Assembly: GCF_000234665.1 (NCBI RefSeq)
Contig: NC_018330.1
Coordinates: 434,001 to 498,000 of the forward strand
Direction: 5' to 3'
Source: Leishmania mexicana MHOM/GT/2001/U1103
Taxonomy: Eukaryota > Euglenozoa > Kinetoplastea > Trypanosomatida > Trypanosomatidae
Length of the DNA stretch: 64,000 bases
Shown here one piece after another: positions 28,411 through 38,936 of the stretch. Made by a program: the position numbers and the translations under genes. Positions within the stretch are counted from its first letter, which is position 1. Each line of letters begins with the position of its first letter. Under the pieces are notes generated by a model. That model was not told where the DNA came from and ran no database searches. It worked only from the letters and a program-made list of their open reading frames with translations.

Positions 28411-29074
28411 CACATGGTGCCGTTGTTGCTGTCATGGGCGATGTGGAGAAAAGGCACGCGTCGAACGCTCTCCCCCTCCTCATCACGTTGCGCGAGAGAT
28501 CTCGCACGCGCCGCCGGTCTATTTTCTCGTGTTTCCTTCGTTACACCACACATCACCCCCCCCCCCTCACTACCACCACCATCTCCAAGCCGATCTGCAT
28601 GGGGTAGAAGCCGCGCCGCCAGCCCATCATCTGTTTCGAGTTCCTTGGAAAGGTGTCAGGCAGGGTGCGTGTTTGTTCGACAAGTGTGTGGGCCCTGCCG
28701 CTCTCTTATGCGTTGTTGTTGTTCACGGAACGCCTCTACAGTTGTCCTTTGCTTTTTTTTCGTTGGGGGAGGAGAGGGGGGAGGGACATCATCCTACGCA
28801 TAGGTGCTTGCGTCTGTGTCTGCGCGTGCGTGCCGGAGCCCCTGCTGAGAGGGAAGTGGAGGGGAGGGGAGGGATGCAGGCGTGGCGCAAAAGTGAAGAC
28901 GTGCTCGTAAAGTGGTAGGAACGAAAAAGAGAAGATGCCAAAAATTGCCCCTCTCTTCTCCCATCCCACGCACGCACATGCATCGCTCTCGTTGTTCTCC
29001 ATCTACGTGCACCCGTGAAGCCCCCTCTCCGCGAGTGCACACTTCTCCTGAAGGCGGTGGAGCACGGCAACCCT

Positions 29075-29590
29075 GATGACGGGGTGCACATCTCTCAGTG
29101 CGTGGTATCACAGGGGCTAGTAACAGCTTTCTGGGGAGGCCGAGCAGCCTCCGTCCCAGCCAGCGTCGAGCCACCCCTGGTGGTGACACGGCCAGGGCAC
29201 CTACGGTGTGGGGAGGTCAGTGCGATGCGTTGGCACGGATGCCGGCGGTCAATCCCTGGACGGCGTTGCGTCGGTGCGGCCCGCAGCCGTGGCCATGCCT
29301 GTGCTATCCATGCGATGGGTGAGGTGCCAGCGTGGTTCCAACGCGCCTCACCCGGGCCCCACACTGCCTACTGCTGGGGAGGCTGAGTCGACCCGCGGAG
29401 CGGGTGGGCGGGTAGAGTTTTGGGTCAGGGGCCGTCCACAGATGGCTGGGCCGGCGCACTGCTGTGATGCGTGTCAACGGCTGCGTTGCACCACGCGATG
29501 GGGTGCCTGGGACAGGGCCGGAAGTCGAGCGGAGTTGGGCTTATGCTGCCTGGCAGAAAAGGGGCGCCTCGAAGAAGAAGTAAGAGCAGA
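29075..29590 (+). repeat. SIDER2-like degenerate retroposon, copy A
   Basis: A roughly 515-bp element whose core (about 29161-29515) matches 53014-53368 with only about ten mismatches in some 350 positions by eye. The left end shares CATCTCTCAG and the following GTGTCGCAGGGGC-like block more loosely. The right end is A-rich (GCAGAAAAGG, then GAAGAAGAAG). Size, location downstream of a stop codon, same orientation as transcription and A-rich end fit the SIDER family of extinct ingi-related short retroposons in Leishmania, which reside in 3' UTRs and can destabilise mRNAs. It begins about 665 bp after the J-protein stop. The family name is from memory of SIDER features, not a database match; exact ends are approximate. 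Confidence 0.7.
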
Positions 29591-29787
29591 GTATCGTGGT
29601 GTCACCCCCATCAAGCCTTGCTCTCCCTCCGCGACCGCACACTCGAACACTCGCAGAGCAAAATTGGCATCTCCATTTGGAGCCGCTTGGCTTGTCATGA
29701 ACGCGAAGTGCCGTGTAAGCGACTCGCGGAGCAGGGCTCGTTGCTTTCCCTCTCCCGACGCCCCACATGCCGCACATAAGCACAGAA

Positions 29788-29811
29788 ACACACACACACA
29801 CACACACACAC
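29788..29811 (+). repeat. (CA)n microsatellite
   Basis: About twelve CA units directly downstream of the repeat copy A. Confidence 0.9.
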
Positions 29812-31082
29812 GATGACGGAGAGCGTGCCCACACCTGCGCGGGCCACCAGCGTAACGTGTGAGATGAGAGAGAGATCAAGTGCACGCATACATGCAGAAG
29901 GAGAGAAGCCTGGCACGTTGTACTTGTGGGACTCGTGTGTTCATTCGGATGCTGGACGCGCAGCAGCGGGGCCGCTGCTGCCGTAGCATCTGACTGTAGT
30001 GTCCCTTCCGCCCTCTTCACTCACTTCCAGCCCGGTCTCCTCTGCGTACTTCTTCGAGGGAGAAGAGGTTACGCACGTCTGGTGCGCAGTGATTGCAGGG
30101 AGTCATCATCGGCTGCTCGGATCGTACCCTCACCGTCACCACCATCATAGCTGTCGCTTCCCTCTCTTCTTCCCCACCCCACCCCCTCCACACGATGTCG
30201 CTCTGCCGTCCTCCACACCACGCGCCGCTCACTCAACGACTTCCATGGCACCATCTGCATGTGCGTGTCGACATCCCGCCCTCACTACCATCACCGCACC
30301 CAATGAGTGCGCCCTTGCATCTATAGAAGCGGCTCAATCAGCACTGAGAGCCACTGCTGTACATTTCGTCAATCGTGCTGCATCCTCCCTCACCCCAACC
30401 CCCTTCACTCCCCATCAGCAGCGCTTTAAGTTGCTCCCACCCACCCACCCTCCCCCATCCCCCCATCCCCTCCATCCTCCTCCATCCTCCTCCAGGCTTG
30501 ACTCGCCTCAACACTTGTCTCCGTCTCGCTTCCCGCTCTGTTTTCGCACACAGAGACACCCCGCGCACACTCCTGCAAGGGGGTCCGCGCGCACGCAGGA
30601 AGTGTACACCTCGACACACATATACATACACTATCTATATATCTATATATTACTATATGGTCATCCTTCCCTCTGTCCCCTCCCCCTCCACACACACACA
30701 CGCCGCTCTCTCTCTCCCTCTCTCCCATTGCTGCTTCTGTTCTACCCCTCGCTGTCCTTCATCGACTGGGGCCTCTCGCACCCGCTCGCTCCCGCTTCCC
30801 GCCTCCTTTGCTGAGTGACGTCATCCGATTCGATTCGCGCTCCTTGATTCATCCTGTGCGTGTGTGACTCTGTGACTGTGTGTGTGTGTGTGTGTTACCG
30901 TTTTTTTCTTATACAACCCTGCTGCTGCTGCACTTCTCTGTGCGCGTGTTCTGTCCTGTCGTATTTTTTGTTGTTGTTCGTCTGCCGCGCAAGTTTAGTA
31001 AAGCAGCCTACGCCCATTCCGTGCCCCACCCACCCCGCCCCTACCTCTTCTCATCGCCCTCTCCGCCTTGTGCTTGAGCGTG

Positions 31083-34000
31083 ATGGCGCATGCAGCAGGC
31101 GGGAGTAATACCGCGGATGCAGCACCGCAGTACTACGACCCCAATGCCCCGCTCACCCGCCCTGTCACGACCATTCAGGTCGAAACGTTTGTTCCACGTG
31201 AAGGGATGACGCCGTCGCTCGTGCTCGCGGATGGCAGTCACTACTTCGGCCCCGTCGTGGAGGACAGCAGGTGTCGCATCCCGTGTGGTTGTGGCATCAT
31301 ACTGTTCCAGTATGATGGGACGGTAAAGCCCAACTTGACCGTTGCCGAAGCGGCGGCCGCTTCTAGTGACAGCAGCGGTGGCGGTGGTGGACTCACCTCC
31401 TTCTTCTTTGGCCGAGGTATGCCGCAAGTTGGCGGCACGAGTCAGGCGGCGGCAGCCCTCACGGCTCTCTGCAAGCGGTATCAGCAAGGAGACCGGTACG
31501 GCGGTGACTGGGTCAACGGCACGTTCCACGGTAATGGTGTGCTGGTGACGAGCGGCTTCACCTACCACGGCACCTGGATAGAGGGTGAGATGCAGGGGAA
31601 GGGCACCATCTCTTACACACGCAAATACGTCGACTACCGGCCTCGCACCACAGACGGCAGCGGCAGCGGGGTTGGGGAAGGGGTGAGCAACCTGCTTCTG
31701 AAGGGGCTCTCGTACGTTTCACCCTTCGAGCTGGTCGGGACCGCTGCGGCGCCAAAGGAATACATTGGTGACTTCGACGCCAAGCACTACCGCCACGGCA
31801 TGGGGCTGATGCGGTACTACAACGGCGACCTCTACGAGGGGGAGTGGCGCAACAACTGCCGTCATGGCCGCGGAAAACTGCGTAAGGTAGACGGTGAGGT
31901 GTACGACGGTGACTGGGCCTTTGACCAGCGGCACGGCAACGCCAAGATCATGTACCCGAACGGGTCTCTCTTCAAGGGCTCCATGGAGCACGATCAGCGC
32001 AACGGCGAGGGCATCATGCGCTTTGCCAATGGTGACGAGTTCTTTGGCACCTTCAAGAAGGATCGCATCGACGGGCATGGCACGATGCGCTACCGCAACG
32101 GAGACGTCTACGAAGGCTCCTGGCGCGACCAGCTGCGCCACGGACAAGGCAAGTATACCTTGAAGCGCACAGGGGCGACGATGCACGGCGAGTTCCAGAG
32201 CGGGCTTATCCACGGAGAAGGTACCGTGATCGTCCCAGGTGTGTCGACCTTTGTTGGCATGTTTGTGCGCGGCGAGCGCACTATTGGCACCATGCACTGG
32301 CATCAACAGCCGTCACAGCAGTCACAAGCAGAGCTCGTCAACGATGCCACCACAGCTTCGGCAGCAACTGCTGCGGCGGCAATGGAAAGTCCAGAGTCGT
32401 CCCTTGTGGACGCAATGCTGTCCCCAGGCACCGTCACGCCTCCTCTCCTTGGCACCAGCAGCGCCAGCGCCACCGCAACGGTCGGTACTGCCATCGTGGC
32501 CGGCAAAGCAAGCACCACAAACTACCTCTGCTACCAGGGGCAGTGGCACGGCGAGCACATGCACGGCAGAGGACTCCTCTGGTACACGAACGGCGACTTT
32601 TATGCTGGTAACTTTCACAAGAGCCGCCGTCACGGCGCCGGCAACATGCGCTACGCCGCGGAGCAGGCTGAGTTCAGCGGGCAGTACGTCCACGGTATAA
32701 GGCATGGGCTGGGGCTGCTGCAGCGCGCCAACAAGACCATCCAGGCTGGGCGGTGGCAGCAGAACATCTTCGTGGAGGGGTACGAGGGGGAGTGGGACGG
32801 GTCTGTCTTTCACGGTATCGGACGGCTAAAGATGCCGGTGGACATATTCCTCGCCATGCGCTCCAGCAGCTCAACCCTGAAGCTGTCGGAGCTGAGCGCG
32901 ATGTTGAATGGCAGGTCTAGCACTCCATCGGCAAACGCGTCGCTCATCGCTGGACACGAAGAAGGCCGCCGCGCAGCCGGCGACGGGTCACCGCAGGGGG
33001 CAACAACCGACACACCCTTGAGCGGGTCCACGGTGAGTCCCCCTGACTTGTCACCTCTCTTCATCGATTTCTTCGGGCTATTCCGTAACGGCCTACGGGA
33101 TGGGCTGGGCGTGCTCAAGCTGCCTGCCCTGAACGGTCTCGTCGGTGGCTCACTGAACCTTGCAGAAGAGCGGAAGTCAGGCGGCGGTGGCGGCCAATGC
33201 GATAGCGGCGGCGGTGGTACTACTGCTCACAGCTCTGGAGGGGTGAAGGCAGAGAAAGGTCAAAGGGGCAGCGGTGGTGGTGGCGACGGCAGTACCGCCG
33301 CCGGTGCGTCCCGCAGTCGATACAGCACTGTCAGCCTTGCCTCGATGCCGTCCATGCTCATCAAGGGTCGCTGGGTGCGTGAAGTGCTGCACTGTGACAA
33401 AGGTGTATGGGCCTTCCCCAACGGCGTCGTCTACATTGGGCGCTTTCGCAACGGCGCCCGCGACGCTACGCGCGCGTGCGTGTGGTGGCCGGATGGGTCG
33501 GTGCTGGAGAGCGGGTGGTGTGGCGATGCGCCGAGTGGAGCAGGCATCTGGCATCAGCGCAACCGCATCACCCCGGTGTATCAATCGATTTTGTCGAGCG
33601 TGCTGCGTCGCTCGCAGTCGCTGCGGTTGCCAGAGAAGGGGTCTCCGTCGAGGAGCATCGGTCACACCACCGGTGACGGCCAGGGCGCCAATGACGCGGC
33701 TGATGTGGATGGCAACGCCACGAACAGCACTCTGGCGCGTGATCCTTTTGGCATATCATACCTCCTAAGGCTTATCGGGTCTAGCCTTATCGGCGACGGC
33801 GGCGACACGCAAGATGATAGCAACGATGACCAGTCGCGACGGGTGCTCGTGGACTTTGGCAATCACTTCACGTTCTCCTGCTCCTGGTGCCCATACACGA
33901 TGGATTTGAGCACTTACGCGGCAGTGGTGCTGCCCCAGATTGGAAGTCAAACGTCTCCGCTGCCGGGTGGCACGCCGTGGCCGCAGCTGTACCACTCCCC

Positions 34001-37000
34001 AAGCATGTCTGCGGCCGTGGGCGCGCCGCGACCGAGGGCGGCAGAGACTGCGAAAGGCGGGAGAGGCGCGCAACAAAGCACCGTAGCTGCATTGCCCACC
34101 ACTGCCGCTGGCAGTAGCGGCGCTGGGTTCCAGGCCTCCGTACCGTGGCCCGTCCCTACGGCAAAGAAGCTGTCCAGTTGCGCCAACTCGCTTCATCTGT
34201 CGGACGCACCGTCCAGTGTCGTGATAGGCCGCGCCAGCGGCGCCGGGGTTGTTTACTTCGACTCCGGTATCGTGCTTGCCGGGGAGTGGCTCGGCAACGT
34301 CCCTCGGCTGGCCACACCGTACCGCCCGTGGTCCGCCTTCGATCACTTCATCACGTGGCAGGCGACTCGGGCAGCATCGCGCAACTGTGCCAGCACGGTG
34401 CCGTGCCCCATTGCTCCGCGGCTGCAATCATGCTACACCTCTGCCTTGGTGGCTGCACCGGAGGACGTGAGTGGTGAACCGCGACGCGTTGCTGGCGGGC
34501 GGCTGACTGTGGCGTCGTCACCACTAGCGGTTAACCGCATTGGCGACGCTGCGGAGCAGGCGCCGGGAGCGTTTACCCCACCACCGCTGCCGCCCTCCCC
34601 CGATGCGAGCTGCACCTTGTGTGGGAAGGACTACAGCTTCTTCCGCAAGCGTGGGCACTGCACCCTGTGCCTGCGCTCGACCTGCTCTTCCTGCCTGGGG
34701 CATATGGACACAGAGGGGCCGGCGCAGCAGGAGGACGTGAAAGCGCTACTGCGTCACGCCTACCTGACGGCGGAGCAGACGGTGCAGATCTCGACCGCTG
34801 CAGCTGCGAAGACTGCCCTCGCAAACGTGAGCAGCAGCGCTGCCCGGCCTATTACTTTCCCAAGCTTCTCCGCAGAGCAGGTCGATCACGCGTTCGATAA
34901 GAAGAGCATCTCGACGGTGCCTGTCTGTGCAGACTGCGTGCGCGCGGTCCTGTGGAAGCTGCGGTACACACAGCTATGGATACCGATGTCGATGTTCGCC
35001 TCCGTTGTTGAGGGCGACAAGCACCACCGTGAGACGCGGCGCAACAGCGGCGTGGAGGCTGCCAATCACGACGCTCGCAATGTCGCGAGCAAAAACGGCG
35101 TCGCCGGTGGCGAGGTCGACTACGAGGCCGCTTCCGCGGCTAACACACTTTCCATGGTCGTGCAGAGCCAGGAGTCCTCACGGCAGGTCTCGGCCGTTGT
35201 GCAGTCCCTGCCCCTCCCTTCCAAGGGCTCCGCTGTTCCAGCCACGGCCTTGGATGAGGTGCAGCATCACGAACACGATGGAGGGTTGCCGGGTGGCAAC
35301 GAAGCACTGGTCAGCGCGGCCACCGCAGACTCCTCCAAAGCCTCAGCTGTCGATGAAGCAGCGCACGACCTGCCGGGCGCCACCCAAGCAGGTGCAGCAG
35401 TTACTGAAGACAAGTCATTTACTCCCTCCGCCACGTCACCCTCAAGTGCCAACGACAGTGTGGTCACTGGTACATCAGCGGCGCCGGCTCGCCCGCCCGC
35501 GTCGACCTCCAGCCAGACGCCAAACCTCCCCAGCCACCCAGAGACGGCGCGGCGCAGCTGTAGCAAGATCCTGCCGCCGACGCAGTACATTATCTACAGC
35601 GGCTACACATCACACACCATCCCGCACGTCTATGGCGAGCTCTGGTGGGGACGTCAGTACTACTACCGCGGCGGCTTCTGCGCCGGGGAGCGGCACGGGT
35701 TCGGTACGCAGTACATGCCCAACGGCGAGTGGTACGAGGGCGGCTTTGAGCGAGACGCATGGCACGGCGAGGGCGTCTACTACCTGGACGACGGCTCCGT
35801 GCTGCTCGGTGAGTTCCGAAAGGGCAAGCTGCACGCGGTGCACTACCGCGGTGAGGTGGAGGAGAGTGACGCATATGGTGTCCGGCCACACGGCCGCGGT
35901 ATCGGCTACAGTCCAGACGGCTCCGTCTATAACGGCGAGTGGGTGCATGGCCAGCGTCACGGCACGGGAATGCTGCACCTGGCCGACGGCAGCTCCGTGT
36001 ACAGCGGCACATTTGTGGCGGATGCGATGGAAGGGATGGGCAAACTCGTGACGACCAGTGGAGCCTACTATGGCGACTTTAGTCAGAACAAGCAGAATGG
36101 CAAAGGGCTGCTCTTCACCGCCGACTGCGTGGTGGAAGGGTCATGGGTGCAGGGCACTTCATCCGGATTCACGCGCATCTACGAGCGTACCACCGGGGAG
36201 GTGTACGAGACGACCTACTGCGACGGCAACGAGCGGGACGACTGTTTCACTGCTCCAGTGATGATAGACGACACCGCCGCTGCCGAGTGTGGGCAGTGCG
36301 GCACCGCCTTCTCATTTTTCCTCCGCCGGCACCATTGCCGCCTTTGCGGGGATGTCTTCTGTGATGCCTGCACGCAGCACCGTGCGTCGCTGCCATCGAC
36401 TGTCACAGGAGACGGTGTTCCGTGTGCGAAGAGCGACTCCGGCAGCTCCAGCGTGTCAGGGGTGAGTGGGCAGCAGCTGCGGGTGTGCGATGCGTGTTTC
36501 TTCCGTCTCTCCCAGCGCCGCATGATTGCTCTGCGCCGCTACGCCGACGGCAGTGTGTACGCCGGCTGCTGGAGTCAGGGGCGGTGGGTATCGCGCGGGC
36601 TCTACTGCCGGCCAGACGGCATCTTCGTGGTGATGGACACCTACGGGCACGCCCTCCTGCCACTGGCAGACATTGCGAGGGCGCCGCTCAAGGTTGACGC
36701 AAGCGGAGACATGAAAGAGCCGGTGAAGCCAAACGCGACGCAGCCTGCTTACGGCCTCGGCGTTGTTCGCCGCCCGTCGCGCGCCACCGGTCTGCCTGTC
36801 TCGTCATCCATCCTTCAGGATGCTGCGCCGGCGAAGGAACTTCTCGACGGCGTCTCGGAGAGCTCGTCGCGTAAGGACCTCGACGCGTTCCTGCTCTGGT
36901 GGGGGACGACACGCAGCCGGTGCGGCCTGCACGTTCCGCTGGACATCTCGCTCGTGGTCCAATATCAGCGTATGCCGGCGCAGATGCTGCGTGGCAAGGA

Positions 37001-38309
37001 GGCCACGGTGAAGGCTGGCTCGGATGCAGCCGCGTATTTGGCGGCACGGGCACGTTGCATCCTTGAGACACCCCACACTCCCTCTCTTAGGCCTGTCCGG
37101 CTGTTCATCACACTGGCCGACTCGCGGCGTGAGATGCAGGCCATGGTGAAAGGAGAGCTGAAGCGGACCTCTGCCAGCGCAGCGCCGGCAGAAACAGCCG
37201 CTGCGCCTGCGCCAGAGTCACGCCTGTCGGTCGAAGAGAAGCGCACCATGGATAGTGACGTGGAGGCGGCAGCGCTGCGAGCATCCAGGTTCATGCCAGT
37301 TGCGATACCTCGCGCTCCAGTGGTGCCCATCACCGCCGCCACGATACCCGTCACGGGCGCGGCGGAGCTGCCAGCGGCGACTACAGCGGTTCACCCCAGC
37401 AGCCTCTACCCTGCACACCAGGCGACGGCCGCAGATCCTCCACATGAGTTCGGCTTCTCCGCCTGGGCGACGCGCCCGCCACCGTCGATCGACTCCGAGG
37501 ATATCAGCGATGAGTCGCTCGTAGAGATGATGCAGGCGGAGCGACTTTCCTGGTCAGTGGCTGCACCAGCGGCCAAGGCCTCCACTGCGTTAGCCATTCC
37601 ACCTCTCATGCCGCCTACACCGACCCCTCCCACATCCGGATTGAACACCACAGTCCCCTGGGATGTGTGGACGACGCGCGACGTGCCCCGCTACGCCCCG
37701 CCGCCAGTGGCGCCGGTGACAGCAGAGGTCACACCAGCCACCCAATCGCCGGAGGAGAAAGCCTCAGGTGGTGGCGAGGCCGACGCGGCGCCTCTGCCTG
37801 CCCTACGCAGTGAAGCGGACATGTACTTTGCGTGTCCGTTCTGGGGCCCGACCGTTCCCGATGCGCAGGTGCTACTGGAACAGGGCAAGATGACGCAGGC
37901 CACGAAGCTGATGTGCCGTCTGCAGCAACAGCACGACCAAGCCTTGAATCCGCAGCAACAGGAGAAGCAAGGGAGCGACAGCTGCAGCAGTGACGGTGAC
38001 GGCGACGGGAACAGGGGGAGGGGCGATACCGCAAGTGGCGGAGGAACGACTCGACGAGGTAGCGCAGCGGAAAACCCGCCGAATATGATGCAGAGCATGC
38101 AGGGCGGTGCCCCCAATGCCAATGTCTCCTCCTGGGAGGCGGGTCACCTATTCTCTTCAGAGCAGCGAGCGCAGTGCGGCGACGGATGGGCGCCAACGCC
38201 GTTGCGTGGGCCATTCGTCTTCGACATCTCTGCGCATGAAAAGCACCGAAGCGCGGATGGGCAGCGTTGGTACGCAAAGGTAACGCAGCGGGAGGTGCTG
38301 AAGTTTTAG
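31083..38309 (+). CDS. Giant MORN-repeat protein with two FYVE-type zinc fingers, 2408 aa
   Basis: MORN repeats (YxGxWxxGxxHGxG pattern) occur in blocks: about 139-178, a dense array at 227-385 (for example YEGEWRNNCRHGRGKL, YEGSWRDQLRHGQGK), 480-583, isolated units near 662-680 and 785-800, and a third array at about 1526-1705. Two zinc fingers follow the last two groups. The first (about 1175-1285) has CTLCGKDYSFF and a degenerate RKRGHCTLC core. The second (about 1735-1812) has the full RRHHCRLCG signature and an RVCDAC end. Between blocks are Gly/Ser/Ala-rich loops, and the last ~500 residues are Ala/Pro/Thr-rich except for a compact block near 1930-2030. MORN proteins in this group organise membrane-cytoskeleton sites, and FYVE fingers bind PI3P, so a role at the flagellar pocket or endosomes is an inference. 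The start codon is the first ATG after the acceptor; the frame upstream opens only with TTG. Confidence 0.92.
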   Translation: MAHAAGGSNTADAAPQYYDPNAPLTRPVTTIQVETFVPREGMTPSLVLADGSHYFGPVVEDSRCRIPCGCGIILFQYDGTVKPNLTVAEAAAASSDSSGGGGGLTSFFFGRGMPQVGGTSQAAAALTALCKRYQQGDRYGGDWVNGTFHGNGVLVTSGFTYHGTWIEGEMQGKGTISYTRKYVDYRPRTTDGSGSGVGEGVSNLLLKGLSYVSPFELVGTAAAPKEYIGDFDAKHYRHGMGLMRYYNGDLYEGEWRNNCRHGRGKLRKVDGEVYDGDWAFDQRHGNAKIMYPNGSLFKGSMEHDQRNGEGIMRFANGDEFFGTFKKDRIDGHGTMRYRNGDVYEGSWRDQLRHGQGKYTLKRTGATMHGEFQSGLIHGEGTVIVPGVSTFVGMFVRGERTIGTMHWHQQPSQQSQAELVNDATTASAATAAAAMESPESSLVDAMLSPGTVTPPLLGTSSASATATVGTAIVAGKASTTNYLCYQGQWHGEHMHGRGLLWYTNGDFYAGNFHKSRRHGAGNMRYAAEQAEFSGQYVHGIRHGLGLLQRANKTIQAGRWQQNIFVEGYEGEWDGSVFHGIGRLKMPVDIFLAMRSSSSTLKLSELSAMLNGRSSTPSANASLIAGHEEGRRAAGDGSPQGATTDTPLSGSTVSPPDLSPLFIDFFGLFRNGLRDGLGVLKLPALNGLVGGSLNLAEERKSGGGGGQCDSGGGGTTAHSSGGVKAEKGQRGSGGGGDGSTAAGASRSRYSTVSLASMPSMLIKGRWVREVLHCDKGVWAFPNGVVYIGRFRNGARDATRACVWWPDGSVLESGWCGDAPSGAGIWHQRNRITPVYQSILSSVLRRSQSLRLPEKGSPSRSIGHTTGDGQGANDAADVDGNATNSTLARDPFGISYLLRLIGSSLIGDGGDTQDDSNDDQSRRVLVDFGNHFTFSCSWCPYTMDLSTYAAVVLPQIGSQTSPLPGGTPWPQLYHSPSMSAAVGAPRPRAAETAKGGRGAQQSTVAALPTTAAGSSGAGFQASVPWPVPTAKKLSSCANSLHLSDAPSSVVIGRASGAGVVYFDSGIVLAGEWLGNVPRLATPYRPWSAFDHFITWQATRAASRNCASTVPCPIAPRLQSCYTSALVAAPEDVSGEPRRVAGGRLTVASSPLAVNRIGDAAEQAPGAFTPPPLPPSPDASCTLCGKDYSFFRKRGHCTLCLRSTCSSCLGHMDTEGPAQQEDVKALLRHAYLTAEQTVQISTAAAAKTALANVSSSAARPITFPSFSAEQVDHAFDKKSISTVPVCADCVRAVLWKLRYTQLWIPMSMFASVVEGDKHHRETRRNSGVEAANHDARNVASKNGVAGGEVDYEAASAANTLSMVVQSQESSRQVSAVVQSLPLPSKGSAVPATALDEVQHHEHDGGLPGGNEALVSAATADSSKASAVDEAAHDLPGATQAGAAVTEDKSFTPSATSPSSANDSVVTGTSAAPARPPASTSSQTPNLPSHPETARRSCSKILPPTQYIIYSGYTSHTIPHVYGELWWGRQYYYRGGFCAGERHGFGTQYMPNGEWYEGGFERDAWHGEGVYYLDDGSVLLGEFRKGKLHAVHYRGEVEESDAYGVRPHGRGIGYSPDGSVYNGEWVHGQRHGTGMLHLADGSSVYSGTFVADAMEGMGKLVTTSGAYYGDFSQNKQNGKGLLFTADCVVEGSWVQGTSSGFTRIYERTTGEVYETTYCDGNERDDCFTAPVMIDDTAAAECGQCGTAFSFFLRRHHCRLCGDVFCDACTQHRASLPSTVTGDGVPCAKSDSGSSSVSGVSGQQLRVCDACFFRLSQRRMIALRRYADGSVYAGCWSQGRWVSRGLYCRPDGIFVVMDTYGHALLPLADIARAPLKVDASGDMKEPVKPNATQPAYGLGVVRRPSRATGLPVSSSILQDAAPAKELLDGVSESSSRKDLDAFLLWWGTTRSRCGLHVPLDISLVVQYQRMPAQMLRGKEATVKAGSDAAAYLAARARCILETPHTPSLRPVRLFITLADSRREMQAMVKGELKRTSASAAPAETAAAPAPESRLSVEEKRTMDSDVEAAALRASRFMPVAIPRAPVVPITAATIPVTGAAELPAATTAVHPSSLYPAHQATAADPPHEFGFSAWATRPPPSIDSEDISDESLVEMMQAERLSWSVAAPAAKASTALAIPPLMPPTPTPPTSGLNTTVPWDVWTTRDVPRYAPPPVAPVTAEVTPATQSPEEKASGGGEADAAPLPALRSEADMYFACPFWGPTVPDAQVLLEQGKMTQATKLMCRLQQQHDQALNPQQQEKQGSDSCSSDGDGDGNRGRGDTASGGGTTRRGSAAENPPNMMQSMQGGAPNANVSSWEAGHLFSSEQRAQCGDGWAPTPLRGPFVFDISAHEKHRSADGQRWYAKVTQREVLKF

Positions 38310-38910
38310 TCGCACGCCGCTGCTTCGCTTGAAGTTTTGTTTCGCTTTGTTTTAGTAGGTGTGTGTGCGTGTCGGCGCTTGGTCATGCACTGATGTACTG
38401 GTTGGGCCTTTTAGCGTTTACGTATCTCGCGCTTCACCACCAGGCGCAGCCGCAGCCGCAGCCACGGTGTCTCGTGAGTGGATCGATCATGTCTCTTGGC
38501 GGCGTTGTTCTTGGCGTTAGCACGCACGTTCCCTGCCGCACGGCGTGAGCATCAAGGGAAAAAAGAAGGCGAAACACGCGTCACGGACTCCGCGCCCTTG
38601 CGGCAGCGACGCAAAAATGAGTCAGCCGTGTACCGGTCGTGTGTGCGCTCCGGCGTGTGTCGGGGGCTGTCCGCAATGCGCGCGCGCGGGCTCGCGGGAT
38701 CGCATAGACACACGCGCCTGCATGAATACCCCATTCCGAAGTTTCTGCGTACTATTTCCTCCACTCCTCTCCCTCATCACTCTCTCCTCTCCTGTCCCCC
38801 CGCCTCGCCTCACCTCACCGTGCACCCACAGTTCAGGCAGTGCTCCCCCCCCCCTACGCGTTCGACTTTCTTCTGCGTTCCCTTGCCCTTCTTCCCAGCC
38901 ATCGCGGGCA

Positions 38911-38936
38911 AACCAACCAACCAACCAACCAACCAA
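38911..38936 (+). repeat. (AACC)n microsatellite
   Basis: About six and a half tandem AACC units. Confidence 0.9.

Larger units (their letters stand above)
28411..31082. other. Intergenic region containing a SIDER-like repeat
   Basis: About 2.7 kb. It holds the repeat at 29075-29590, a (CA)n run at 29788-29811, C/T tracts from 30150 to 30500, a short TA-rich run at 30630-30656, a TG run at 30877-30895 and a T-rich tract with AG at 30992-30993. No gene is supported. Confidence 0.6.

Noticed and set aside
29208..29816. 202-codon open frame in repeat copy A
   Set aside because: Part of the degenerate repeat; the counterpart in copy B ends at a different point and neither frame shows a domain.
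38911..38936. AACC repeat as telomere-like sequence
   Set aside because: Trypanosomatid telomeres are TTAGGG/CCCTAA; this four-base unit is an ordinary microsatellite.
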